Source: Calendula officinalis (lineage: Eukaryota > Streptophyta > Magnoliopsida > Asterales > Asteraceae). From it: DNA of 64,000 nt. The stretch's first letter is position 1, and every line of letters starts with the position of its first letter. This document shows, in pieces, positions 22,332-34,693 of this stretch. The stretch is taken from assembly GCA_963853835.1 (NCBI GenBank), contig OY970824.1, forward strand, positions 40,556,727-40,620,726, in the 5' to 3' direction. The position numbers were made by a program, and so were the translations under genes. The notes under the pieces are model-generated. The model did not search any database and was not told where the DNA came from. It was given only the letters and a program-made list of their open reading frames with translations.

Positions 22332-24958
22332 GTGTCCGTTTCACGCCCACGAGTAAGCAAAATAGCCGGTTCGTTCGTCACTGCCAAGAACAAGTTCGGC
22401 CCGAACTCTTCACTGTTCCCGGCCCGAACTTCATTTTCGGCCCGAACTTCAACCTCGGCCCGAACTTCAACCTCGGCCCGAACTCCGACCTCGGCCCGAA
22501 CTTCAACCTCGGCCCGAACATCATGCTCGGCCCGAACACCGAACTTCGGCCCGAACATCCCACTTCGGCCCGAACACCACTTCGGCCAGAACATCCCTCT
22601 TCGGCACGAACTCTTCAATATCCAAGATTGTGTGACAAAAGGTGCTATACTAAAACATTCATAACTTTCTGCTCGGGTGTCCGTTTCACGCCCACGAGTA
22701 ACCAAAATAGCTGGTTCGTTCGTCACTGCCAAGAACAAGTTCGGCCCGTACTCTTCACTGTTCCCGGCCCGAACTTCATTTTCGGCCCGAACTTCAACCT
22801 CGACCCGAACATCATCCTCGGCCCGAACACCGAACTTCGGCCCGAACACCACTTCGGCCCGAACATCCCACTTCGGCCCGAACACCACTTCGGCCCGAAC
22901 ATCACTCTTCGGCCCGAACTCTTCAATATCCAAGATTGTGTGACAAAAGGTGCTATACTAACACATTCATAACTTTCAGTTTGGGTGTCCGTTTCACGCC
23001 CACGAGTAAGCAAAATAGCTGGTTCGTTCGTCACTGCCAAGAACAAGTTCGGCCCGAACTCTTCACAGTTCCCGGCCCGAACTTCATTTTCGGCCCGAAC
23101 TTCAACCTCGGCCCGAACTCCATTTTCGGCCCGAACTTCAACCTCGGCCCGAACATCATGCTCGGCCCGAACACCGAACTTCGGCCCGAACACCACTTCG
23201 GCCCGAACATCCCACTTCGGCCCGAACACCACTTCGGCCAGAACATCCCTCTTCGACACGAACTCTTCAATATCCAAGATTGTGTGACAAAAGGGGCTAT
23301 ACTAAAACATTCATAACTTTCTGCTCGGGTGTCCGTTTCACGCCCACGAGTAACCAAAATAGCTGGTTCGTTCGTCACTGCCAAGAACAAGTTCGGCCCG
23401 TACTCTTCACTGTTCCCGGCCCGAACTTCATTTTCGGCCCGAACTTCAACCTCGGCCCGAACATCATCCTCGGCCCGAACACCGAACTTCGGCCCGAACA
23501 CCACTTCGGCCCGAACATCCCACTTCGGCCCGAACACCACTTCGGCCCGAACATCACTCTTCGGCCCGAACTCTTCAATATCCAAGATTGTGTGACAAAA
23601 GGTGCTATACTAAAACATTCATAACTTTCAGTTCGGGTGTCCGTTTCACGCCCACGAGTAAGCAAAATAGCTGGTTCGTTCGTCACTGCCAAGAACAAGT
23701 TCGGCCCGAACTCTTCACTGTTCCCGGCCCGAACTTCATTTTCGGCCCGAACTTCAACCTCGGCCCGAACTTCAACCTCGGCCCGAACTCCGACCTCGGC
23801 CCGAACTTCAACCTCGGCCCGAACATCATGCTCGGCCCGAACACCGAACTTCGGCCCGAACACCACTTCGGCCCGAACATCCCACTTCGGCCCGAACACC
23901 ACTTCGGCCAGAACATCCCTCTTCGGCACGAACTCTTCAATATCCAAGATTGTGTGACAAAAGGTGCTATACTAAAACATTCATAACTTTCTGCTCGGGT
24001 GACCATTTCACGCCCACGAGTAACCAAAATAGCTGGTTCGTTCGTCACTGCCAAGAACAAGTTCGGCCCGTACTCTTCACTATTCCCGGCCCGAACTTCA
24101 TTTTCGGCCCGAACTTCAACCTCGGCCCGAACATCATCCTCGGCCCGAACACCGAACTTCGGCCCGAACACCACTTCGGCCCGAACATCCCACTTCTGCC
24201 CGAACACCACTTCGGCCCGAACATCACTCTTCGGCCCGAACTCTTCAATATCCAAGATTGTGTGACAAAAGGTGCTATACTAAAACATTCATAACTTTCA
24301 GTTCGGGTGTCCGTTTCACGCCCACGAGTAAGCAAAATAGCTGGTTCATTCATCACTGCCAAGAACAAGTTCGGCCCGAACTCTTCACTGTTCCCAGCCC
24401 GAACTTCATTTTCGGCCCGAACTTCAACCTCGGCCCGAACTCCGACCTCGGCCCGAACTTCAACCTCGGCCCGAACATCATCCTCGGCCCGAACACCGAA
24501 CTTCGGCCCGAACACCACTTCGGCCCGAACATCCCACTTCGGCCCGAACACCACTTCGGCCAGAACATCCCTCTTCGGCACGAACTCTTCAATATCCAAG
24601 ATTGTGTGACAAAAGGTGCTATACTAAAACATTCATAACTTTCTGCTCGGGTGTCCGTTTCACGCCCACGAGTAACCAAAATAGCTGGTTCGTTCGTCAC
24701 TGCCAAGAACAAGTTCGGCCCGTACTCTTCACTGTTCCCGGCCCGAACTTCATTTTCGGCCCGAACTTCAACCTCGGCCCGAACATCATCCTCGGCCCGA
24801 ACACTGAACTTCGGCCCGAACACCACTTCGGCCCGAACATCCCACTTCGGCCCGAACACCACTTCGGCCCGAACATCACTCTTCGGCCCGAACTCTTCAA
24901 TATCCAAGATTGTGTGACAAAAGGTGTTATACTAAAACATTCATAACTTTCAGTTCGG
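22332..24958 (-). repeat. Dimeric higher-order repeat, four units of about 652 bp
   Basis: Two monomer types alternate strictly. One is about 344 bp with GAGTAAGC; the other is 308 bp with GAGTAACC and GGCCCGTACTC. Dimer starts at 22332, 22985, 23637 and 24307 give lengths of 653, 652, 670 and 652 bp. The 670-bp dimer has one extra 18-bp subunit. The 308-bp type lacks the GACCTCGGCCCGAACTTC units. The same dimer reappears at 26369-27690, 28053-29374 and 50640-52287. Positions are anchored on the GTGTCCGTTTCACGCCC block. Confidence 0.85.
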
Positions 24959-26989
24959 GTGTCCGTTTCACGCCCACGAGTAAGCAAAATAGCTGGTTCG
25001 TTCGTCACTGCCAAGTACAAGTTCGGCCCGAACTCTTCACTGTTCCCGGCCCGAACTTCATTTTCGGCCCGAACTTCAACCTGAGCCCGAACTTCAACCT
25101 CGGCCCGAACTCCGACCTCGGCCCGAACTTCAACCTCGGCCCGAACATCATCCTCGGCCCGAACACCGAACTTCGGCCCGAACACCACTTCGGCCCGAAC
25201 ATCCCACTTGGGCCCGAACACCACTTCGGCCCGAACATCACTCTTCGGCCCGAACTCTTCAATATCCAAGATTGTGTGACAAAAGGTGCTATACTAAAAC
25301 ATTCATAACTTTCTGCTCGGGTGTCCGTTTCACGCCCACGAGTAACCAAAATAGCTGGTTCGTTCGTCACTGCCAAGAACAAGTTCGGCCCGAACTCTTC
25401 ACTATTCCCGGCCCGAACTTCATATACGGCCCGAACTTCAACCTCGGCCCGAACTTCAACCTCGGCCCGAACTCCGACCTCGGCCTGAACTTCAACCTCG
25501 GCCCGAACACCACTTCGGCCCGAACATCCCACTTCAGCCCGAACACCACTTCGGCCCGAACATCCCTCTTCGGCCCGAACTCTTCAATATCCAAGATTGT
25601 GTGACAAAAGGTGCTATACTAAAACATTCATAATTTTCAGCTCGGGTGTCCGTTTCACGCCCACGAGTAACCAAAATAGCCGGTTCGTTCGTCACTGCCA
25701 AGAACAAGTTCGGCCCGAACTCTTCACTGTTCCCGGCCCGAACTTCATTTTCGGCCCGAACTTCAACCTCGGCCCGAACTTCAACCTCGGCCCGAACTCC
25801 GACCTCGGCCCGAACTTCAACCTCGGCCCGAACATCATGCTCGGCCCGAACACCGAACTTCGGCCCGAACACCACTTCGGCCCGAACACCACTTCGGCCC
25901 GAACATCCCTCTTCGGCACGAACTCTTCAATATCCAAGATTGTGTGACAAAAGGTGCTATAGTAAAACATTCATAACTTTCTGATCGGGTGTCCGTTTCA
26001 CGCCCACGAGTAACCAAAATAGCTGGTTCGTTCGTCACTGCCAAGAACAAGTTTTGCCCGAACTCTTCACTGTTCCCGGCCCGAACTTCATTTTCGGCCC
26101 GAACTTCATTTTCGGCCCGAACTTCAACCTCGGCCCGAACTTCAACCTCAGCCCGAACTCCGACCTCGGCCCGAACTTCAACCTCGGCCCGAACTTCATC
26201 CTCGGCCCGAACACCGAACTTCGGCCCGAACACCACTTCGGCCCGAACATCCCACTTCGGCCCGAACACCACTTCGGCCCGAACATCACTCTTCGGCCCG
26301 AACTCTTCAATATCCAAGATTGTGTGACAAAAGGTGCTATACTAAAACATTCATAACTTTCAGTTCGGGTGTCCGTTTCACGCCCACGAGTAAGCAAAAT
26401 AGATGGTTCGTTCGTCACTGCCAAGAACAAGTTCGGCCCGAGCTCTTCACTGTTCCCGGCCCGAACTTCATTTTCGGCCCGAACTTCAACCTCGGCCCGA
26501 ACTTCAACCTCGGCCCGAACTCCGACCTCGGCCCGAACTTCAACCTCGGCCCGAACATCATGCTCGGCCCGAACACCGAACTTCGGCCCGAACACCACTT
26601 CGGCCCGAACATCCCACTTCGGCCCGAACACCACTTCGGCCAGAACATCCCTCTTCGGCACGAACTCTTCAATATCCAAGATTGTGTGACAAAAGGTGTT
26701 ATACTAAAACATTCATAACTTTCTGCTTGGGTGTCCGTTTCACGCCCACGAGTAACCAAAATAGCTGGTTCGTTCGTCACTGCCAAGAACAAGTTCGGCC
26801 CGTACTCTTCACTGTTCCCGGCCCGAACTTCATTTTCGGCCCGAACTTCAACCTCGGCCCGAACATCATCCTCGGCCCGAACACCGAACTTCGGCCCGAA
26901 CACTACTTCGGCCCGAACATCCCACTTCGGCCCGAACACCACTTCGGCCCGAACATCACTCTTCGGCCCGAACTCTTCAATATCCAAGA
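24651..26989 (-). repeat. Higher-order block, copy 1 of a 4416-bp offset duplication
   Basis: Monomers at 24651, 24910, 25272, 25597, 25989, 26369 and 26731 recur in the same order at 29067, 29326, 29688, 30013, 30405, 30785 and 31147, all offset by 4416 bp. Shared rare variants include CATATACGGCC, AAGTTTTGCCCG, a core with GGTGCTATAGTAAAAC and the AGATGGTTCG variant. Only isolated substitutions were noticed, for example ATAGCTGG versus ATAGCGGG near 26030/30440. Confidence 0.85.
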
Positions 26990-28003
26990 TTGTGTGACAA
27001 AAGGTGTTATACTAAAACATTCATAACTTTCAGTTCGGGTGTCCGTTTCACGCCCACGAGTAAGCAAAATAGCTGGTTCGTTCGTCACTGCCAAGTACAA
27101 GTTCGGCCCGAACTCTTCACTGTTCCCGGCCCGAACTTCATTTTCGGCCCGAACTTCAACCTCGGCCCGAACTCCGACCTCGGCCCGAACTTCAACCTCG
27201 GCCCGAACATCATCCTCGGCCCGAACACCGAACTTCGGCCCGAACACCACTTCGGCCCGAACATCCCACTTCGGCCCGAACACCACTTCGGCCAGAACAT
27301 CCCTCTTCGGCACGAACTCTTCAATATCCAAGATTGTGTGACAAAAGGTGCTATACTAAAACATTCATAACTTTCTGCTCGGGTGTCCGTTTCACGCCCA
27401 CGAGTAACCAAAATAGCTGGTTCGTTCGTCACTGCCAAGAACAAGTTCGGCCCGTACTCTTCACTGTTCCCGGCCCGAACTTCATTTTCGGCCCGAACTT
27501 CAACCTCGGCCCGAACATCATCCTCGGCCCGAACACTGAACTTCGGCCCGAACACCACTTCGGCCCGAACATCCCACTTCGGCCCGAACACCACTTCGGC
27601 CCGAACATCACTCTTCGGCCCGAACTCTTCAATATCCAAGATTGTGTGACAAAAGGTGTTATACTAAAACATTCATAACTTTCAGTTCGGGTGTCCGTTT
27701 CACGCCCACGAGTAAGCAAAATAGTTGGTTCGTTCGTCACTGCCAAGTACAAGTTCGGCCCGAACTCTTCACTGTTCCCGGCCCGAACTTCATTTTCGGC
27801 CCGAACTTCAACCTGAGCCCGAACTTCAACCTCGGCCCGAACTCCGACCTCGGCCCGAACTTCAACCTCGGCCCGAACATCATCCTCGGCCCGAACACCG
27901 AACTTCGGCCCGAACACCACTTCGGCCCGAACATCCCACTTGGGCCCGAACACCACTTCGGCCCGAACATCACTCTTCGGCCCGAACTCTTCAATATCCA
28001 AGA
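26320..28003 (-). repeat. 1684-bp tandem duplication, copy 1 (five monomers)
   Basis: Directly adjacent to copy 2 at 28004-29687. Monomer starts 26369/28053, 26731/28415, 27039/28723, 27383/29067 and 27642/29326 are all offset by 1684. The only difference I noticed is ATAGTTGG versus ATAGCTGG near 27723/29407. This places the duplication among the most recent events in the window. The 1684 and 2732 bp offsets sum to the 4416-bp offset, so the events are nested. Confidence 0.85.
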
Positions 28004-29687
28004 TTGTGTGACAAAAGGTGCTATACTAAAACATTCATAACTTTCAGTTCGGGTGTCCGTTTCACGCCCACGAGTAAGCAAAATAGATGGTTCGTTCGTC
28101 ACTGCCAAGAACAAGTTCGGCCCGAGCTCTTCACTGTTCCCGGCCCGAACTTCATTTTCGGCCCGAACTTCAACCTCGGCCCGAACTTCAACCTCGGCCC
28201 GAACTCCGACCTCGGCCCGAACTTCAACCTCGGCCCGAACATCATGCTCGGCCCGAACACCGAACTTCGGCCCGAACACCACTTCGGCCCGAACATCCCA
28301 CTTCGGCCCGAACACCACTTCGGCCAGAACATCCCTCTTCGGCACGAACTCTTCAATATCCAAGATTGTGTGACAAAAGGTGTTATACTAAAACATTCAT
28401 AACTTTCTGCTTGGGTGTCCGTTTCACGCCCACGAGTAACCAAAATAGCTGGTTCGTTCGTCACTGCCAAGAACAAGTTCGGCCCGTACTCTTCACTGTT
28501 CCCGGCCCGAACTTCATTTTCGGCCCGAACTTCAACCTCGGCCCGAACATCATCCTCGGCCCGAACACCGAACTTCGGCCCGAACACTACTTCGGCCCGA
28601 ACATCCCACTTCGGCCCGAACACCACTTCGGCCCGAACATCACTCTTCGGCCCGAACTCTTCAATATCCAAGATTGTGTGACAAAAGGTGTTATACTAAA
28701 ACATTCATAACTTTCAGTTCGGGTGTCCGTTTCACGCCCACGAGTAAGCAAAATAGCTGGTTCGTTCGTCACTGCCAAGTACAAGTTCGGCCCGAACTCT
28801 TCACTGTTCCCGGCCCGAACTTCATTTTCGGCCCGAACTTCAACCTCGGCCCGAACTCCGACCTCGGCCCGAACTTCAACCTCGGCCCGAACATCATCCT
28901 CGGCCCGAACACCGAACTTCGGCCCGAACACCACTTCGGCCCGAACATCCCACTTCGGCCCGAACACCACTTCGGCCAGAACATCCCTCTTCGGCACGAA
29001 CTCTTCAATATCCAAGATTGTGTGACAAAAGGTGCTATACTAAAACATTCATAACTTTCTGCTCGGGTGTCCGTTTCACGCCCACGAGTAACCAAAATAG
29101 CTGGTTCGTTCGTCACTGCCAAGAACAAGTTCGGCCCGTACTCTTCACTGTTCCCGGCCCGAACTTCATTTTCGGCCCGAACTTCAACCTCGGCCCGAAC
29201 ATCATCCTCGGCCCGAACACTGAACTTCGGCCCGAACACCACTTCGGCCCGAACATCCCACTTCGGCCCGAACACCACTTCGGCCCGAACATCACTCTTC
29301 GGCCCGAACTCTTCAATATCCAAGATTGTGTGACAAAAGGTGTTATACTAAAACATTCATAACTTTCAGTTCGGGTGTCCGTTTCACGCCCACGAGTAAG
29401 CAAAATAGCTGGTTCGTTCGTCACTGCCAAGTACAAGTTCGGCCCGAACTCTTCACTGTTCCCGGCCCGAACTTCATTTTCGGCCCGAACTTCAACCTGA
29501 GCCCGAACTTCAACCTCGGCCCGAACTCCGACCTCGGCCCGAACTTCAACCTCGGCCCGAACATCATCCTCGGCCCGAACACCGAACTTCGGCCCGAACA
29601 CCACTTCGGCCCGAACATCCCACTTGGGCCCGAACACCACTTCGGCCCGAACATCACTCTTCGGCCCGAACTCTTCAATATCCAAGA
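28004..29687 (-). repeat. 1684-bp tandem duplication, copy 2 (five monomers)
   Basis: Second, near-identical copy of 26320-28003. It shares AGATGGTTCG, GGCCCGAGCTCTTC and CTGCTTGGGTG variants that are rare elsewhere. Its last monomer (29326) is followed by the CATATACGG monomer at 29688, as in the block starting at 24910. This fixes the order of unit joins. Confidence 0.85.
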
Positions 29688-31405
29688 TTGTGTGACAAAA
29701 GGTGCTATACTAAAACATTCATAACTTTCTGCTCGGGTGTCCGTTTCACGCCCACGAGTAACCAAAATAGCTGGTTCGTTCGTCACTGCCAAGAACAAGT
29801 TCGGCCCGAACTCTTCACTATTCCCGGCCCGAACTTCATATACGGCCCGAACTTCAACCTCGGCCCGAACTTCAACCTCGGCCCGAACTCCGACCTCGGC
29901 CTGAACTTCAACCTCGGCCCGAACACCACTTCGGCCCGAACATCCCACTTCAGCCCGAACACCACTTCGGCCCGAACATCCCTCTTCGGCCCGAACTCTT
30001 CAATATCCAAGATTGTGTGACAAAAGGTGCTATACTAAAACATTCATAATTTTCAGCTCGGGTGTCCGTTTCACGCCCACGAGTAACCAAAATAGCCGGT
30101 TCGTTCGTCACTGCCAAGAACAAGTTCGGCCCGAACTCTTCACTGTTCCCGGCCCGAACTTCATTTTCGGCCCGAACTTCAACCTCGGCCCGAACTTCAA
30201 CCTCGGCCCGAACTCCGACCTCGGCCCGAACTTCAACCTCGGCCCGAACATCATGCTCGGCCCGAACACCGAACTTCGGCCCGAACACCACTTCGGCCCG
30301 AACACCACTTCGGCCCGAACATCCCTCTTCGGCACGAACTCTTCAATATCCAAGATTGTGTGACAAAAGGTGCTATAGTAAAACATTCATAACTTTCTGA
30401 TCGGGTGTCCGTTTCACGCCCACGAGTAACCAAAATAGCGGGTTCGTTCGTCACTGCCAAGAACAAGTTTTGCCCGAACTCTTCACTGTTCCCGGCCCGA
30501 ACTTCATTTTCGGCCCGAACTTCATTTTCGGCCCGAACTTCAACCTCGGCCCGAACTTCAACCTCAGCCCGAACTCCGACCTCGGCCCGAACTTCAACCT
30601 CGGCCCGAACTTCATCCTCGGCCCGAACACCGAACTTCGGCCCGAACACCACTTCGGCCCGAACATCCCACTTCGGCCCGAACACCACTTCGGCCCGAAC
30701 ATCACTCTTCGGCCCGAACTCTTCAATATCCAAGATTGTGTGACAAAAGGTGCTATACTAAAACATTCATAACTTTCAGTTCGGGTGTCCGTTTCACGCC
30801 CACGAGTAAGCAAAATAGATGGTTCGTTCGTCACTGCCAAGAACAAGTTCGGCCCGAGCTCTTCACTGTTCCCGGCCCGAACTTCATTTTCGGCCCGAAC
30901 TTCAACCTCGGCCCGAACTTCAACCTCGGCCCGAACTCCGACCTCGGCCCGAACTTCAACCTCGGCCCGAACATCATGCTCGGCCCGAACACCGAACTTC
31001 GGCCCGAACACCACTTCGGCCCGAACATCCCACTTCGGCCCGAACACCACTTCGGCCAGAACATCCCTCTTCGGCACGAACTCTTCAATATCCAAGATTG
31101 TGTGACAAAAGGTGTTATACTAAAACATTCATAACTTTCTGCTCGGGTGTCCGTTTCACGCCCACGAGTAACCAAAATAGCTGGTTCGTTCGTCACTGCC
31201 AAGAACAAGTTCGGCCCGTACTCTTCACTGTTCCCGGCCCGAACTTCATTTTCGGCCCGAACTTCAACCTCGGCCCGAACATCATCCTCGGCCCGAACAC
31301 CGAACTTCGGCCCGAACACTACTTCGGCCCGAACATCCCACTTCGGCCCGAACACCACTTCGGCCCGAACATCACTCTTCGGCCCGAACTCTTCAATATC
31401 CAAGA
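29067..31405 (-). repeat. Higher-order block, copy 2 of the 4416-bp offset duplication
   Basis: Downstream copy of the seven-monomer block beginning at 24651. The copies diverge at the monomer starting near 31406, which carries a different unit composition (two consecutive GACCTCGG units). The right breakpoint is therefore close to 31405. Confidence 0.8.
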
Positions 31406-33931
31406 TTGTGTGACAAAAGGTGCTATACTAAAACATTCATAACTTTCAGGTCGGGTGTCCGTTTCACGCCCACGAGTAAGCAAAATAGCTGGTTCGTTCG
31501 TCACTGCCAAGAACAAGTTCGGCCCGAACTCTTCACTGTTCCCGGCCCGAACTTCATTTTCGGCCCGAACTTCAACCTCGGCCCGAACTCCGACCTCGGC
31601 CCGAACTCCGACCTCGGCCTGAACTTCAACCTCGGCCCGAACACCGAACTTCGGCCCGAACACCACTTCGGCCCGAACACCACTTCTGCCCGAACATCAC
31701 TCTTCGGCCCGAACTCTTGAATATCCAAGATTGTGTGACAAAAGGTGCTATACTAAAACATTCATAACTTTCAGCTCGGGTGTCCGTTTCACGCCCACGA
31801 GTAACCAAAATAGCCGGTTCGTTCGTCACTGCCAAGAACAAGTTCGGCCTGAACTCTTCACTGTTCCCGGCACGAACTTCATTTTCGGCCCGAACTTCAA
31901 CCTCGGCCCGAACTTCAACCTCGGCCCGAACTCCGACCTCGGCCCGAACTTCAACCTCGGCCCGAACATCATGCTCGGCCCGAACACCGAACTTCGGCCC
32001 GAACACCACTTCGGCCCGAACATCCCACTTCGGCCCGAACACCACTTCGGCCCGAACACCACTTCGGCCCGAACATCCCTCTTCGGCACGAACTCTTCAA
32101 TATCCAAGATTGTGTGACAAAAGGTGCTATACTAAAACATTCATAACTTTCTGATCGGGTGTCCGTTTCACGCCCACGAGTAACCAAAATAGCTGGTTCG
32201 TTCGTCACTGTCAAGAAAAAGTTCGGCCCGAACTCTTCACTGTTCCCGGCCCGAACTTCAACCTCGGCCCGAACTTCAACCTCAGCCCGAACTCCGACCT
32301 CGGCCCGAACTTCAACCTCGGCCCGAACATCATCCTCGGCCCGAACACCGAACTTCGGCCCGAACACCACTTCGGCCCGAACATCCCACTTCGGCCCGAA
32401 CACCACTTCGGCCCGAACATCACTCTTCGGCCCGAACTCTTCAATATCCAAGATTGTGTGACAAAAGGTGCTATACTAAAACATTCATAACTTTCATTTC
32501 GGGTGTCCGTTTCACGCCCACGAGTAAGCAAAATAGCTGGTTCGTTCGTCACTGCCAAGAACAAGTTCGGCCCGAACTCTTCACTGTTCCCGGCCCGAAC
32601 TTCATTTTCGGCCCGAACTTCAACCTCGGCCCGAACTTCAACCTCGGCCCGAACTCCGACCTCGGCCCGAACTTCAACCTCGGCCCGAACATCATCCTCG
32701 GCCCGAACACCGAACTTCGGCCCGAACACCACTTCGGCCCGAACATCCCACTTCAGCCCGAACACCACTTCGGCCCGAACATCACTCTTCGGCCCGAACT
32801 CTTCAATATCCAAGATTGTGTGACAAAAGGTGCTATACTAAAACATTCATAACTTTCAGTTCGGGTGTCCGTTTCACGCCCACGAGTAAGCAAAATAGTT
32901 GGTTCGTTCGTCACTGCCAAGAACAAGTTCGGCCCGAACTCTTCACTGTTCCCGGCCCGAACTTCATTTTCGGCCCGAACTTCAACCTCGGCTCGAACTC
33001 CGACCTCGGCCCGAACTTCCACCTCGGCCCGAACATCATCCTCGGCCCGAACATCGAACTTCAGCCCGAACACTACTTCGGCCCGAACATCCCACTTCGG
33101 CCCGAACACCACTTCGGCCCGAACATCACTCTTCGGCCCGAACTCTTCAATATCCAAGATTGTGTGACAAAAGGTGCTATACTAAAACATTCATAACTTT
33201 AAGCTCGGGTGTCCATTTCACGCCCACGAGTGACCAAAATCGCTGGTTCGTTCGTCACTGCCAAGAACAAGTTCGGCCCGAACTCTTCACTGTTCCCGGC
33301 CCGAACTTCATATACGGCCCGAACTTCAATCTCGGCCCGAACTTCAACCTCGGCCCGAACTCTGAGCTCGGCCCGAACTTCAACCTCGGCCCGAACATCA
33401 TCCTCGGCCCGACCACCATCCTCGGCCCGAACACCACTTCGGCCCGAACATCCCACTTCGGCCCGAACACCACTTCGGCCGGAACATCCCTCTTCGGCCC
33501 GAACTCTTCAATATCCAAGATTGTGTGACAAAAGGTGCTATACTAAAACATTCATAACTTTCAGCTCGGGTGTCCGTTTCACGCCCACGAGTAACCAAAA
33601 TAGCCGGTTCGTTCGTCACTGCCAAGAACAAGTTCGGCCCGAACTCTTCACTGTTCCCGGCCCGAACTTCATTTTCGGCCCGAACTTCAACCTCGGCCCG
33701 AACTTCAACCTCGGCCCGAACTCCGACCTCGGCCCGAACTTCAACCTCGGCCCGAACATCATCCTCGGCCCGAACACCGAACTTCGGCCCGAACACCACT
33801 TCGGCCCGAACATCCCACTTCAGCCCGAACACCACTTCGGCCCGAACATCACTCTTCGGCCCGAACTCTTCAATATCCAAGATTGTGTGACAAAAGGTGC
33901 TATACTAAAACATTCATAACTTTCAGTTCGG

Positions 33932-34132
33932 GTGTCCGTTTCACGCCCACGAGTAAGCAAAATAGCTGGTTCGTTCGTCACTGCCAAGAACAAGTTCGGC
34001 CCGAACTCTTCACTGTTCCCGGCCCGAACTTCATTTTCAGCCTTAACTTCAACCTCGGCCCGAACTCTTCAATATCCAAGATTGTGTGACAAAAGGTGCT
34101 ATACTAAAACATTCATAACTTTCAGCTCGGGT
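33932..34132 (-). repeat. Truncated monomer (about 201 bp)
   Basis: The core is complete, but the subrepeat tract is reduced to about three units before the TCTTCAATATCC core boundary. The deletion joins a CTTCAACCTCGGCCCGAAC unit directly to the right-hand 18-bp bracket. A variant unit reads CAGCCTTAACTTC. Related truncated monomers lie at 34493 and 47744. Confidence 0.8.
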
Positions 34133-34492
34133 GTCCGTTTCACGCCCACGAGTAACCAAAATAGCCGGTTCGTTCGTCACTACCAAGAACAAGTTCGGCC
34201 CGAACTCTTCACTGTTCCCGGCCCGAACTTCATTTTCGGCCCGAACTTCAACCTCGGCCCGAACTTCAACCTCAGCCCGAACTCCGACCTCGGCCTGAAC
34301 TTCAACCTCGGCCCGAACATCATCCTCGGCCCGAACACCGAACTTCAGCCCGAACACCACTTCGGCCCGAACATCCCACTTCGGCCCGAACACCACTTCG
34401 GCCCGAACATCACTCTTCGGCCCGAACTCTTCAATATCCAAGATTGTGTGACAAAAGGTGCTAAACTAAAACATTCATAACTTTCAGTTCGG

Positions 34493-34693
34493 GTGTCCGT
34501 TTCACGCCCACGAGTAAGCAAAATAGCTGGTTCGTTCGTCACTGCCAAGAACAAGTTCGGCCCGAACTCTTCACTGTTCCCGGCCCGAACTTCATTTCCA
34601 GCCCGAACTTCAACCTCGGCCCGAACTCTTCAATATCCAAGATTGTGTGACAAAAGGTGCTATACTAAAACATTCACAACTTTCAGCTCGGGT
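34493..34693 (-). repeat. Truncated monomer (about 201 bp), second copy
   Basis: Same truncation as at 33932, 561 bp downstream, with one full monomer between them. The variant unit reads CATTTCCAGCCC. The pair of one full and one truncated monomer therefore appears to have duplicated as a unit. Confidence 0.8.
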
